Assembly: GCA_946479125.1 (NCBI GenBank)
Contig: CAMLET010000042.1
Location: 1 to 11,882, forward strand
Source: an uncultured Flavobacteriales bacterium
Lineage (GTDB): Bacteria; Bacteroidota; Bacteroidia; Flavobacteriales; Crocinitomicaceae
DNA length: 11,882 nt
Direction: 5' to 3'
This document shows, piece by piece, positions 1-8,266 of this stretch. Positions within the stretch are counted from its first letter, which is position 1. The number at the start of each line of letters is the position of its first letter. Both the position numbers and the translations under genes were made by a program. The notes under the pieces are model-generated. The model was not told where the DNA came from and did no database searches. It worked only from the letters and a program-made list of their open reading frames with translations.

Positions 1-339
1 GTCATAACTGTAACTGCGACCGATAATTGTGGAAATAGTCAAACGTGTACCACAGTCATAAACTATATAAACGACTTAGCGGTTAATGATGATCTGTTCG
101 GGGCGATATCCGTTTACCCAATTCCTGTTGATCAAATCCTGAATGTTGATTTGTCGGCATTTAATGGAAACAAAGTAAATCTGGAATTACTTGATCTTAC
201 CGGAAAAGTTGTTTTTGCTGCTATGAATGTTCCAATTGAGTTTACAAAACTGGACATGAGCATGTATGCTAAAGGAAGTTATCAATTGAAAATAAGTTCA
301 GGTGCCCGTTCGAAAACAATTCGGGTGGTAAAACTGTAA
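1..339 (+). CDS. C-terminal end of a secreted T9SS cargo protein (HYR-like tail plus type A sorting domain), 5' partial
   Basis: The frame is open from the first base to TAA at 337-339, giving 112 residues; the N-terminus lies off the left edge. Residues 1-20 read like the last strand of an HYR or Ig-like surface repeat, with the pattern VTATDNCGNSQTC and two cysteines (10 and 16). A linker follows, then a T9SS type A sorting domain from about residue 35: VYPIPVDQILNV, a LTGKVV strand, MYAKGSYQLKI and the terminal KTIRVVKL. In this family the domain directs export across the outer membrane by the type IX system, is normally cleaved, and leaves the cargo at the surface or released. The usual YPNP motif reads YPIP here, a mild variant. 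The passenger function cannot be told from this fragment. A glycosyltransferase begins 7 bases downstream on the same strand, so co-transcription is likely. Confidence 0.88.
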   Translation, partial: VITVTATDNCGNSQTCTTVINYINDLAVNDDLFGAISVYPIPVDQILNVDLSAFNGNKVNLELLDLTGKVVFAAMNVPIEFTKLDMSMYAKGSYQLKISSGARSKTIRVVKL

Positions 340-346
340 TTAGTCT

Positions 347-1459
347 TTGAAACAACGAATCATAGTAAGCGTTATTAACGATTTGAACACGGATCAACGG
401 GTTCATAAAATGTGTTTGTTTATGCAGGCACAAGGCTATGATGTATTGTTGGTTGGAAGAAGAATGAAGTCGAGTTTACCTATGGAAAATCGACCATATT
501 CAACCAAACGAATGAAGTTGATAGCTGAAAAAGGACCGTTGTTCTACGCGTTTTTCAATTTTCGATTGTTTTGGTTTCTCCTTTTTCGAAAGGCATCTAT
601 TTTGGTTTCGAATGATCTGGACACGCTACTTCCCAATATTCTTGTATCAAGGTTAAAAGGAAAGAAGTTGGTATACGATTCCCATGAATTCTTTACAGAG
701 GTTCCTGAATTAGTACAACGACCGAAAGTGCAACGGATTTGGAAACGGATAGAGCGTTTTTGTGTTCCCAAGGTGAAAATGGCAATTACGGTCAACCATT
801 CTATCAAAGAGAAATACGAAACGCTTTACAAGGTTCCTTTTAAAGTTGTTCGTAATGTTTCACCCAAGTTTGTCCCTGAGACAATTACGTCGAAATCGGA
901 ATTAGGGTTACCTGAAAAGCCAATTTTGATAATGCAGGGAGCGGGATTAAATGTGGATCGCGGTGTTGATTTGATCATTTGGGCAATGCGTTTTGTAGAT
1001 AATGCTGTTTTAGCTATTGTTGGTGATGGTGATGTAATTCCGGAAATGAAGCTTTTGGTAAAGACTTTAGGTTTGGAAGAAAAGGTATTGTTCTTTGGGA
1101 AGCGACCGTATGCTGAACTGATGCAGTTTACTGCAAATGCTACTTTGGGTTTAAGCTTTGACCAACCAACAAACCCAAATTATCTTTACTCTCTACCCAA
1201 TAAGATCTTCGATTATCTCCATGCTTCCGTTCCAATTTTATGTTCGAATGTTGTTGAGGTAAAACGAATCGTTGAAAGCTACAATTTAGGCGAAGTAGTT
1301 TATGACTATCAACCTGAGGCTTTGGCCGCACAAATTGAAGGCATTCTATCAAATAAGGAATTATTGGCAGAATGGAAAGGCAATTGTTTGAAAGCTTCAG
1401 CGTTAGAGCATTGGGATAAAGAAGTTCAACAACTCGAAGAATTTTATCCTAAGTTATAA
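347..1459 (+). CDS. GT4-like glycosyltransferase, TTG start
   Basis: This 370-residue cytoplasmic or membrane-associated glycosyltransferase has a two-Rossmann GT-B layout. The N-terminal part begins IIVSVINDLNTDQRVHK, a motif of Bacteroidota GT4 enzymes, and has VSNDLDTLLPN (88-97) and KLVYDSHEFFTEVPEL (107-122). The C-terminal donor-binding part has MQGAGLNVDRGVDL (196-209), IVGDGD (224-229) and SLPNKIFDYLHASVPIL (282-298), the equivalent of the nucleotide-sugar loop. The expected role is sugar transfer from a nucleotide donor to a growing surface glycan or lipid; donor and acceptor cannot be read. TTG at 347 is chosen because an in-frame TAG lies at 341-343, no ATG or GTG lies between, and the next ATG (410) would remove the conserved N-terminal motif. 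I see no clear Shine-Dalgarno. It ends in TAATG, so it overlaps the next glycosyltransferase by one base. Confidence 0.88.
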   Translation: MKQRIIVSVINDLNTDQRVHKMCLFMQAQGYDVLLVGRRMKSSLPMENRPYSTKRMKLIAEKGPLFYAFFNFRLFWFLLFRKASILVSNDLDTLLPNILVSRLKGKKLVYDSHEFFTEVPELVQRPKVQRIWKRIERFCVPKVKMAITVNHSIKEKYETLYKVPFKVVRNVSPKFVPETITSKSELGLPEKPILIMQGAGLNVDRGVDLIIWAMRFVDNAVLAIVGDGDVIPEMKLLVKTLGLEEKVLFFGKRPYAELMQFTANATLGLSFDQPTNPNYLYSLPNKIFDYLHASVPILCSNVVEVKRIVESYNLGEVVYDYQPEALAAQIEGILSNKELLAEWKGNCLKASALEHWDKEVQQLEEFYPKL

Positions 1460-2559
1460 TGCAGAAGAAAATCCATATCGTTTCATTCGATGTTCCGTTT
1501 CAACCGAACTATGGCGGCGTTATGGATGTTTATCTGAGAGCCAAAGCATTGAAAGAAGCCGGGTTCTATGTTGTGATTCACGCTTTTGAATACGGAAGAG
1601 GTAAGCTTGAAATGGATAAAACAATCTGCGATGAGGTTCATTATTATTCCAGAAAAGGCAGTTTGTCTTCACTAAGTGGCAAACCTTATATCGTTAATTC
1701 ACGAAAAAACAGCCAGTTGTTGGAACGATTGCTAAATGCTGATGGACCAATCATTTTAGAAGGTCAGCACTGTACTTCTTTTATACATCAACTGGAAAAA
1801 GCAGGAAAGCAATTTGTTATTCGAATGCATAATGTGGAATGGCAATATTACCGGGAATTGGCGAATAGGGCAGATACAGTTTTGAAGAAAACCTATTACA
1901 GAACAGAATCACGCAGATTACGTCACCACGAGCATCACTTATTCAATGCACATCTAATGTGTATTTCCAAAGAGGATCAGAAGTATTACAATGAAAAAGG
2001 AGTGAATACATCGCTGGTTTATCCACCCTTGTTTTTCGATGCTGTTCCTGTTCATAACGAGGCGAAGAATTATGCCTTATTCCACGGAAATTTATCTGTA
2101 TCTGAGAATATTGATGCCGTTTACAGAATTCTGGAAGAATGCAAAGCAGATTCGACAATTGAAATTGTTTTTGCAGGTAAAAATCCGTCTGAGGAAGTAA
2201 GATCGGCAATTGAAAATGCAGGAATGAAATGCTTTGTGAATCCTTCAACAGAAGAGATGGAAGCGCTGATTTCTGGAGCAAAAGTGCATTTGTGTATTGG
2301 TTTTCAGAAGTCGGGATTGAAACTAAAACTACTTCTGGCATTAGAAACCGGAAATCCGGTTATAGCTACTGAGGAAATGCTTCATGGCTCCGATCTTGAA
2401 CGTTTTTGCGCTATTTGGGAAAATGGAGAATCATTACCAAAGTTGATTAGACAGGTGAGTGATCAGGATCCGGAAGATAAGGCGGAACGAATAGCAGAAC
2501 TGAAGAGTATTTTTTCTCCGAAGAAGTACGTGGAAATTATAAATGAAATCTTCAGCTAA
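1459..2559 (+). CDS. Second glycosyltransferase, GT-B fold (GT4-like)
   Basis: This 366-residue protein starts at ATG 1459-1461, overlapping the TAA of the preceding glycosyltransferase by one base, which implies coupled translation. The N-terminal half has the GT-B acceptor-side glycine loop after a first beta strand (IHIVSFDVPFQPNYGGVMDVY, in residues 5-25), ILEGQH (99-104), and RMHNVEWQYYREL (122-134), typical of this Bacteroidota group. The C-terminal half has YALFHGNLSVSEN (205-217), EIVFAGKNP (235-243) and LKLLLALETGNPVIAT (289-304), a divergent version of the GT4 donor-site segment. No membrane helix is evident. Pairing with the neighbouring transferase suggests successive steps of one glycan, probably at the cell surface; this is inference. 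Substrates are unknown. Its stop lies 6 bases from that of ftsE, which converges on it. Confidence 0.82.
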   Translation: MQKKIHIVSFDVPFQPNYGGVMDVYLRAKALKEAGFYVVIHAFEYGRGKLEMDKTICDEVHYYSRKGSLSSLSGKPYIVNSRKNSQLLERLLNADGPIILEGQHCTSFIHQLEKAGKQFVIRMHNVEWQYYRELANRADTVLKKTYYRTESRRLRHHEHHLFNAHLMCISKEDQKYYNEKGVNTSLVYPPLFFDAVPVHNEAKNYALFHGNLSVSENIDAVYRILEECKADSTIEIVFAGKNPSEEVRSAIENAGMKCFVNPSTEEMEALISGAKVHLCIGFQKSGLKLKLLLALETGNPVIATEEMLHGSDLERFCAIWENGESLPKLIRQVSDQDPEDKAERIAELKSIFSPKKYVEIINEIFS

Positions 2560-2585
2560 AGAAAATCAATCAAACAAAGGCTGAA
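2551..2585. terminator. Weak inverted repeat across the two convergent gene ends (possible terminator)
   Basis: TTCAGC (2551-2556) and GCTGAA (2580-2585) are perfect 6-base inverted arms around a 23-base A/C-rich loop, and they span both stop codons of the convergent genes. The stem is short and the loop long. There is no run of T after the right arm, and only a broken T-rich stretch beyond the left arm when read on the minus strand. It may simply be chance, but it is the only hairpin-like element I find at this junction. Confidence 0.2.
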
Positions 2586-3276
2586 AAGGATCAAACTGAT
2601 GCATTGTATCTAAAGTCTTCAAAACGCCATCTTCAACCTTAATTACCCTCCCTGGGAATTTCTCGATCATCGACATATCGTGTGTAGCCATAACAACTGC
2701 AGCATTCGCTTCTTTGGCAACAGCAATCATTAATTTCATAATTTCTGCAGAAGTTTCCGGATCAAGATTTCCTGTTGGTTCATCAGCTAAAATAACTTTC
2801 GGACTATTGATCAACGCTCTTGCAATGGCTACACGTTGCTGTTCACCACCTGAAAGTTGATGCGGTTGTACGCTTGCTTTGCCTTCTAATCCAACCAAAG
2901 AAAGTACTTCGTTGCAACGTTGTTTCATTGCTTTTGCATCTTTCCAACCCGTAGCTTTCATTACAAAAAGCAGGTTATTTTCAACGCTTCTATCCGTTAG
3001 TAACTGAAAATCCTGAAAGACAACACCCAATTGTCGACGTAGTTTTGGAACATTTCTTCTGCTCAGTTTTAAGAGATCAAAATCAACCACTTTTGCCGTT
3101 CCTGATTTCAATTCCAATTCGCCGTAAAGAATTTTTAAAAGACTGCTTTTCCCACTACCAGTGCGACCAATAAGGAAAATTAAATCGTTTTGAGATACTT
3201 CTAAATTGATTGCATCAAGAACAACTTTTCCCGATTGTTCTATCACTCCATTTTGAATTTGAATTACCTTTTCCAC
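2566..3276 (-). CDS. ftsE: Cell division ATP-binding protein FtsE (ABC ATPase), GTG start
   Basis: This is a 236-residue ABC transporter-type ATPase. Visible motifs: Walker A GRTGSGKS (37-44), Q-loop Gln in VVFQDFQLL (Q88), signature LSGGEQQR (141-148), Walker B VILADE with PTGNLD (161-172) and H-loop His199 (MATHDMS). The FQDFQLL and TDRSVENN pattern and the length match FtsE. FtsE pairs with the membrane protein FtsX at the division site and powers peptidoglycan hydrolase activation. The C-terminus (about 221-236) extends a little past the roughly 222-residue E. coli protein. The start is GTG (complement of 3274-3276): an in-frame TGA lies two codons upstream (3280-3282) and the next in-frame ATG would remove Walker A. 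No ftsX is adjacent; I recall that Bacteroidota often carry the two genes apart. LolD or MacB-type ATPases are the main alternative. Confidence 0.85.
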   Translation of the reverse strand: MEKVIQIQNGVIEQSGKVVLDAINLEVSQNDLIFLIGRTGSGKSSLLKILYGELELKSGTAKVVDFDLLKLSRRNVPKLRRQLGVVFQDFQLLTDRSVENNLLFVMKATGWKDAKAMKQRCNEVLSLVGLEGKASVQPHQLSGGEQQRVAIARALINSPKVILADEPTGNLDPETSAEIMKLMIAVAKEANAAVVMATHDMSMIEKFPGRVIKVEDGVLKTLDTMHQFDPFQPLFD

Positions 3277-3343
3277 GATTCAATTATTTTAAGGTAAAAG
3301 TCTAAAGAATTCTCAGTAATTGTGGTGAGCGTAACTAAATTCT

Positions 3344-3412
3344 CTTAACACGTTTAAGTGTATAACTTTTGACTCTTCTCTCTACCCTCGCGCTCAATAC
3401 ACGGTAACTTTA
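3344..3412 (+). promoter_or_regulatory. Candidate promoter/operator region for the TPR gene in the 146-base divergent gap
   Basis: The gap 3277-3422 must hold promoters for ftsE (leftward) and the TPR gene (rightward). Two near matches to the Bacteroidota -7 box TAnnTTTG lie on the plus strand: AACTTTTG (3364-3371) and TAACTTTA (3405-3412), each with one mismatch. Neither has a TTG at the usual -33 distance. Just upstream of the first lies CTTAA-N5-TTAAG (3344-3358), overlapping ACAC-N6-GTGT (3348-3361), which could be an operator. On the minus strand I find no convincing box for ftsE. All of this is motif reading only. Confidence 0.25.
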
Positions 3413-3422
3413 CTAACTTAAA

Positions 3423-6400
3423 ATGGAAGTAATGCGCTTTTTAATTTCTTTCCTTCTGATTTGCAGCTCAACTTTAGGGTTGGCGCAAAGCACTGATAGG
3501 TATGCAGCTCCTTATGCTGGATTCTATAGAGCCGAAGATTTATATGCTAAAGAACAATACAGTGCCGCACGTCACGAATTCAGGTTGTTCATCAACGAGT
3601 ACAAAGGTTCCAAAAGTGATCCGTATACTCAAAAGGCATTGTATTATGAAGGCTTGTCGGCATTACAACTCTTTAATAACGATGCAATTGCGTTGTTGGA
3701 AGATTTCAATAGAGAATATCCTGAGAGTATTTACAAAAACAATATTTCATTGAATATTGGACGGTATTACTACCAGAAAAAGGATTATCCAAAGGCGATT
3801 GAATATTTGGAGCAGTTGAAACGATTCGATTTGGATACAGCCGAAATCGATGAATACTATTTCAAATTGGGATATGCTCATTTTCATGAGAAAAACAATG
3901 TGGAAGCCAAAGCTGCATTTTACGAAGTGAAGGAATCAACTTCTCAATATGGTGCTCCTTCTTTGTATTACTATTCTCATTTGTGTTATGCCGATAGCAG
4001 TTACGCAGCAGCATTGGAAGGTTTTGAGCGTTTGTTGAAAGACGATCGTTTCAAAAAAGTGGTTCCGTACTACATTACGCAGATCTATCACATGCAGGAA
4101 CGCTATGAAGATATCGTGGCTTTCTCCAAGTCTGATATGGACAGCTTGAAACCAAACGAAAAAGTAGAAATGTACCACATCATTGGTGATGCCTATTATC
4201 GTTTGAATAAATTCGATGAGTCTGTTTACTATTTACAATACTATAACGATAAGTCGAATACGACCCGTGATGACGACTATCAGCTGGCCATTGCTTATTC
4301 AAAAAGTGGGGATTGTGCCAATGCAATCAAGTATTTCGATAAAGTTTCTCGCGTAAAAGATACACTCGGACAAATCGCATTGTATCATGCGGGTGAATGT
4401 TATGTTAGCTTAAATCAATTGGTTTTTGCGAAAAATGCCTTCGAGGGTGCGTCCGAATTGAGCATGGATGAGGTCATTCAGGAAGATGCATTGTTTCAGT
4501 TTGCCATTTTGAGCTACAAGTTGGATTTGAATCCGTACGACGAAACGGTGATTGCTTTTGAACGCTATTTGGATAAATACCCGAATTCTCCGCGTAAAAA
4601 TGTGGTGTACCAATATTTGGTCAACGTATATACAAGTACTAAAAACTATAAAGTGGCTCTCGAGTCGTTAGATCGAATTCCATCTAAAGACCCTAAGTTG
4701 AAAACCGCTTATCAGGTTATCGCTTTTGACCGCGGAGTTGAATTATTTGTGAATGAAAAGTACACTGAAGCAATTACAGCTTTTGAAGCGGTGAACAAGT
4801 ATCCAATGAGCGAAAAGATCAGTGCACAGGCGGCGTTCTGGACAGCAGATTCTTACTATCGTTTAGGGCAGTATGCAACTGCAATTCAAAAGTTTGATGC
4901 CTTTTTGGGAATGCCGGCAACGTATACAACAGGTTTACGTGATGATGCCATTTACAACAAGGGTTACGCTTATTTATCCAAAGGAACTCCAACGGATTAC
5001 TTGCGTGCAAAAGAATGTTTTCAGGCTTATGTGGCTTCAACAACTTTAAAGGATAAGGTGAAAAAAGCAGATGCGCATATGCGTTTAGCTGATGAATATT
5101 ATCGCGTTGCAGGGGAAAGAAATCCTGAAAATGCAAATGGAACGAACGATAAATTCGCTATCGGAAATTACAAGGCAGCAATTGAATTGAAGTCTGGAAA
5201 TGAAGACCGAGCTTATTATTATATGGCAAAAAGTTACGGTTACATTTCGCTTCCGGATGAAAAGACAAAATGTTTGCTGGAAGTAATTAATAATTATCCA
5301 AAATCGAAATACGTTCAAAGTTCCCTATACGAACTTGCTCGCACCTATTTTAATTCTGGAAGCTTAGACAAAGCAGAACGTTATTTCAAACAGATCATTA
5401 ACGATTATCCAACATCTGCTGATGTAAAAGAATGTATTCACTTCCTTGGAGAAATTGCTTTCAAACGCGGTCAATACGAACTGGCAGAGCAGCAATTCAA
5501 AAAGGTGTTGAACGATTACAACAATTCGGACGAGATCTGTAAGCGTGAAGTTTCTTCCTTGGCTGATGTTTACCGTAAGCAAAACAACTTGTCGAAGATT
5601 GAGACTTTGTCTTCACTGTACTCTTGTGCCGATTCGATCTCAAATAACGTAGAATCTGAATACTACGATGTGGCTTATACTTCTTACGAAGACTCCAGCT
5701 ATACAAAAGCACTACAGCAATTCGATGCTTACCTGACGAAATATCCTGAAGGAAAATACAAAACAGACGCGTTGAATTATAAGGCAGATATTTTGTACCG
5801 TCAAGGTAAAGAAGCGGAAGCTACAGAAGTTTATCTGAGAGTATTGGAAGGCGAGTCAAACGAATACACAGAATTGGCAAGTATGCGTGCTGCGAAGTTC
5901 TTGTACAACAACAAACGTTATTCTGAGGCACTTCCTTGTTACGAGAAATTGGAGAAGGTGACCAGTCGACCGGAATACCTGAATTCTGCACGAATTGGTC
6001 AGATGCGTTGTCACTACATTTTCGAGAATTTCCTGAATGCTGCACAGTATGCTGACAAAGTGTTGCAAACGCAGCAGCCAGCAGATATTAAGCTGGAGGC
6101 AGAATATATAAAAGGAATTTCATTAACAAAATCGAATCGTTTCCTTGATGGATTAGCGTCGCTTGAATACGTGGTGAAAAACACAACTACCAGCAAATCT
6201 GCTGAAGCGAAATATTGGATCGCATACGGATATTTCCAGAACGATAATCTGGAGAAAACGGATCAGGTAATTCGCGAATTGTTGAAGATCAAACCGAAGT
6301 ACGATTACTGGATTGCCAAAGGTTTAATTCTTCAAACACAAGTGCTGATCAAGCAGGATAACTTATTCCAGGCTGAGCAAACCATTCAGTCGGTAATGGA

Positions 6401-6548
6401 TTTCTATCCGAACAAAACGGATGGAATTTATGATGAAGCCTCACAATGGTATGAGAAGATCATGACTATGAAGAGCAAACCGAAAAGTATTCAGGCTCCT
6501 GATGGAGGAACCGTAATTGATGTTGAAGATAATACTGACCAAAAATGA
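3423..6548 (+). CDS. Large secreted tetratricopeptide-repeat protein
   Basis: The product has 1041 residues. The N-terminus (MRFLISFLLICSSTLGLAQ, preceded by MEV) is a Sec signal peptide with likely cleavage at GLA/Q or AQ/S, so the mature protein is periplasmic or attached to the outer membrane. ATG at 3432 (residue 4) is an equally plausible start. Almost all the rest is TPR-like helical repeats. The clearest units are about 103-136, 467-500 and 629-700, where repeats end in YPKS and YPTS turns as in BamD, YbgF and CpoB proteins; further weaker repeats run to about 1010. The polar tail (1015-1041) looks unstructured. No enzymatic motif is visible, so a scaffold role is likely. It leads a three-gene unit and overlaps the beta-barrel gene by ATGA (6545-6548), suggesting the two products work together. 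The specific function is unknown. It is not the lipoprotein SprE, since no cysteine follows the signal peptide. Confidence 0.9.
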   Translation: MEVMRFLISFLLICSSTLGLAQSTDRYAAPYAGFYRAEDLYAKEQYSAARHEFRLFINEYKGSKSDPYTQKALYYEGLSALQLFNNDAIALLEDFNREYPESIYKNNISLNIGRYYYQKKDYPKAIEYLEQLKRFDLDTAEIDEYYFKLGYAHFHEKNNVEAKAAFYEVKESTSQYGAPSLYYYSHLCYADSSYAAALEGFERLLKDDRFKKVVPYYITQIYHMQERYEDIVAFSKSDMDSLKPNEKVEMYHIIGDAYYRLNKFDESVYYLQYYNDKSNTTRDDDYQLAIAYSKSGDCANAIKYFDKVSRVKDTLGQIALYHAGECYVSLNQLVFAKNAFEGASELSMDEVIQEDALFQFAILSYKLDLNPYDETVIAFERYLDKYPNSPRKNVVYQYLVNVYTSTKNYKVALESLDRIPSKDPKLKTAYQVIAFDRGVELFVNEKYTEAITAFEAVNKYPMSEKISAQAAFWTADSYYRLGQYATAIQKFDAFLGMPATYTTGLRDDAIYNKGYAYLSKGTPTDYLRAKECFQAYVASTTLKDKVKKADAHMRLADEYYRVAGERNPENANGTNDKFAIGNYKAAIELKSGNEDRAYYYMAKSYGYISLPDEKTKCLLEVINNYPKSKYVQSSLYELARTYFNSGSLDKAERYFKQIINDYPTSADVKECIHFLGEIAFKRGQYELAEQQFKKVLNDYNNSDEICKREVSSLADVYRKQNNLSKIETLSSLYSCADSISNNVESEYYDVAYTSYEDSSYTKALQQFDAYLTKYPEGKYKTDALNYKADILYRQGKEAEATEVYLRVLEGESNEYTELASMRAAKFLYNNKRYSEALPCYEKLEKVTSRPEYLNSARIGQMRCHYIFENFLNAAQYADKVLQTQQPADIKLEAEYIKGISLTKSNRFLDGLASLEYVVKNTTTSKSAEAKYWIAYGYFQNDNLEKTDQVIRELLKIKPKYDYWIAKGLILQTQVLIKQDNLFQAEQTIQSVMDFYPNKTDGIYDEASQWYEKIMTMKSKPKSIQAPDGGTVIDVEDNTDQK

Positions 6549-8266
6549 GAACGGCAAAAATTTTAGGACTAGTTCTGACATGCTTTTTCATGTCGGTTTC
6601 ATGGTCGCAGAATAACGGAAACGGAGAGGTTGTCATTATTACTAATGGTAACAGAGCAATTGAACCTTCTTTCAGAAAAAGTGCGAATCCGAAGATTATC
6701 GACACGGTTTTTCCCGTTCCAAACGCGAATTATCCGTTGTTGTCAATGGATTACAATCCATACATTACCTTAAATCCCATCGTTCCTGCAACGGTGAAGT
6801 TAGAACCGAAACTTCCGCAGTTGTATAAGTTCTATGTGAAACTGGGAATGGGGTCTGTGTTCATGCCTATGGGTGAATTCTACTTCAACAATACGAGAAC
6901 ACGTAAAATGAACTACGGAGTAAATCTTCAGCATTTAAGTTCATTGGGTGCTCAGCGTGATGTTGCTCCGGCAAATTTTGACAGAACATCTTCGCGTGCC
7001 TACGTTGGTATGAATGAGCGCAAATATTCGTGGAATGCAGAAGGTACTTACGCCAATCAAGGATTCCATTATTATGGTTTCCCGAATGAAAATGCGAATG
7101 CCGACAGCATAAAGAATCGTTTTGGAATTTTTGGCTTGAAGGGTGATTTCACATATCACCGTCACGATAGTTTAGGAGTAAACTGGAAAGCCGGAATGGA
7201 ATATAGAAACTTTGCTTCAATGAAACCGGATGTGGATTCACTTCAGGATTGGAGAGTAAAAGAAAACTACTTCCAAATGTACGGAGGTGCCTGGATGCGT
7301 TGGGGCGACGAGATCTTTAACGCTGACGTTATTTTGAAAACGAACAAGTACACTTATGGTTTGGAAAATCAAGGTCTTTCTCCGATTGATTCTGGTTTGG
7401 TTTCTAAAAACACCATTTTCTCTATTCGACCAAATGTTACTACGTATTCTAAGAATAAGCGTTTGAAAGCGAAATTGGGAATTGATATTACGGCGTCTAA
7501 AGTCAATAAAACACAATTGAACCTTTACCCGGATGCTGAAGTAAAATACTCCTTGTTCGACGATATTTTGATTCCTTATTTACAGGTAAAAGGTGGAATG
7601 AGAATGAACAACTACTATTCGCTTTCACGTGAAAATGAGTTCATTCGTTCGCAGGTTAACTATAAGAATGAAAACACTTCAATTCTAGGATTAATTGGTT
7701 TGAAAGGAACATTGTCCCGACGAGTTGGATTCAACATTCAGGCTTCGTTTGCAAACGTGAAAGACAAAGCCTTGTTTGTAACCGATACTACTTTCAGTGC
7801 TGGTAATAAGTTCATGGTTATTTACGATACAATGAACGTTGCTCAGGTTGAAGGATCATTGACTTACCAGTTGCAGGAGAAAACGAAGATCGATTTGATT
7901 GGTCGTTACAATTCTTATTCGCCAATCAACAACAGTTATGCATGGAATTTACCACAGTTTGAAGGAATTCTGAAAGGAACTTACAACATGTATGATAGAA
8001 TTATTGTAACAGCGAATGTTCACTTGCAGGGAGGAAGAAAGGCTTTGGTTTATGTAATGGAAGAAGATGTTGTTGAAGAAAACGAACAATTGGTAAAGAC
8101 TTTAGGCTTTGTTGCTGATGCCGATTTGGGTGTTGAATTCAGATACAATTCACGAGTTTCCGGATTTGTGAATTTCAACAACGTAGCTGCTCAACGTTAC
8201 AGAAGATGGTATAACTATCCTGTACAAGGATTCCAGGTAATGGCGGGAGTAACAGTTCGTTTCTAA
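6545..8266 (+). CDS. Outer-membrane beta-barrel protein (porin-like; relatives often labelled TonB-dependent receptor)
   Basis: This 573-residue protein begins with a signal peptide (MRTAKILGLVLTCFFMSVSWSQ). A short N-terminal periplasmic segment (about 24-90) contains DTVFPVPNANYP and LNPIVPATVKLEPKLPQL. From about residue 95 the sequence alternates polar and hydrophobic residues in many beta strands and ends in GVTVRF, a terminal strand with C-terminal Phe that is typical of BAM-inserted barrels. The segment FYVKLGMGSVFMPMGEFYF followed by YGVNLQHLSSLG resembles a Bacteroidota family commonly called TonB-dependent receptor, yet there is no room for a plug domain and no TonB box is seen, so that label is probably wrong. 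The start overlaps the TPR gene by 4 bases and the end overlaps the next gene by 1 base. The cargo or partner is unknown; a channel, or an anchor for the TPR protein, is inference. Confidence 0.85.
   Translation: MRTAKILGLVLTCFFMSVSWSQNNGNGEVVIITNGNRAIEPSFRKSANPKIIDTVFPVPNANYPLLSMDYNPYITLNPIVPATVKLEPKLPQLYKFYVKLGMGSVFMPMGEFYFNNTRTRKMNYGVNLQHLSSLGAQRDVAPANFDRTSSRAYVGMNERKYSWNAEGTYANQGFHYYGFPNENANADSIKNRFGIFGLKGDFTYHRHDSLGVNWKAGMEYRNFASMKPDVDSLQDWRVKENYFQMYGGAWMRWGDEIFNADVILKTNKYTYGLENQGLSPIDSGLVSKNTIFSIRPNVTTYSKNKRLKAKLGIDITASKVNKTQLNLYPDAEVKYSLFDDILIPYLQVKGGMRMNNYYSLSRENEFIRSQVNYKNENTSILGLIGLKGTLSRRVGFNIQASFANVKDKALFVTDTTFSAGNKFMVIYDTMNVAQVEGSLTYQLQEKTKIDLIGRYNSYSPINNSYAWNLPQFEGILKGTYNMYDRIIVTANVHLQGGRKALVYVMEEDVVEENEQLVKTLGFVADADLGVEFRYNSRVSGFVNFNNVAAQRYRRWYNYPVQGFQVMAGVTVRF

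Noticed and set aside
1943..2341. 132-codon open frame on the minus strand
   Set aside because: It lies wholly antisense inside the second glycosyltransferase, has no recognisable domain, and the plus-strand frame shows clear family motifs.
3450..3490. Possible lipoprotein signal in the TPR protein (Cys at residue 14)
   Set aside because: The Cys lies inside the hydrophobic core rather than after it, and the mature start GLA/QS has no Cys, so an ordinary signal peptide fits better.
4819..5136. 105-codon open frame on the minus strand
   Set aside because: It is antisense inside the TPR gene, with low-complexity composition rich in His, Leu and Pro that is typical of shadow frames.
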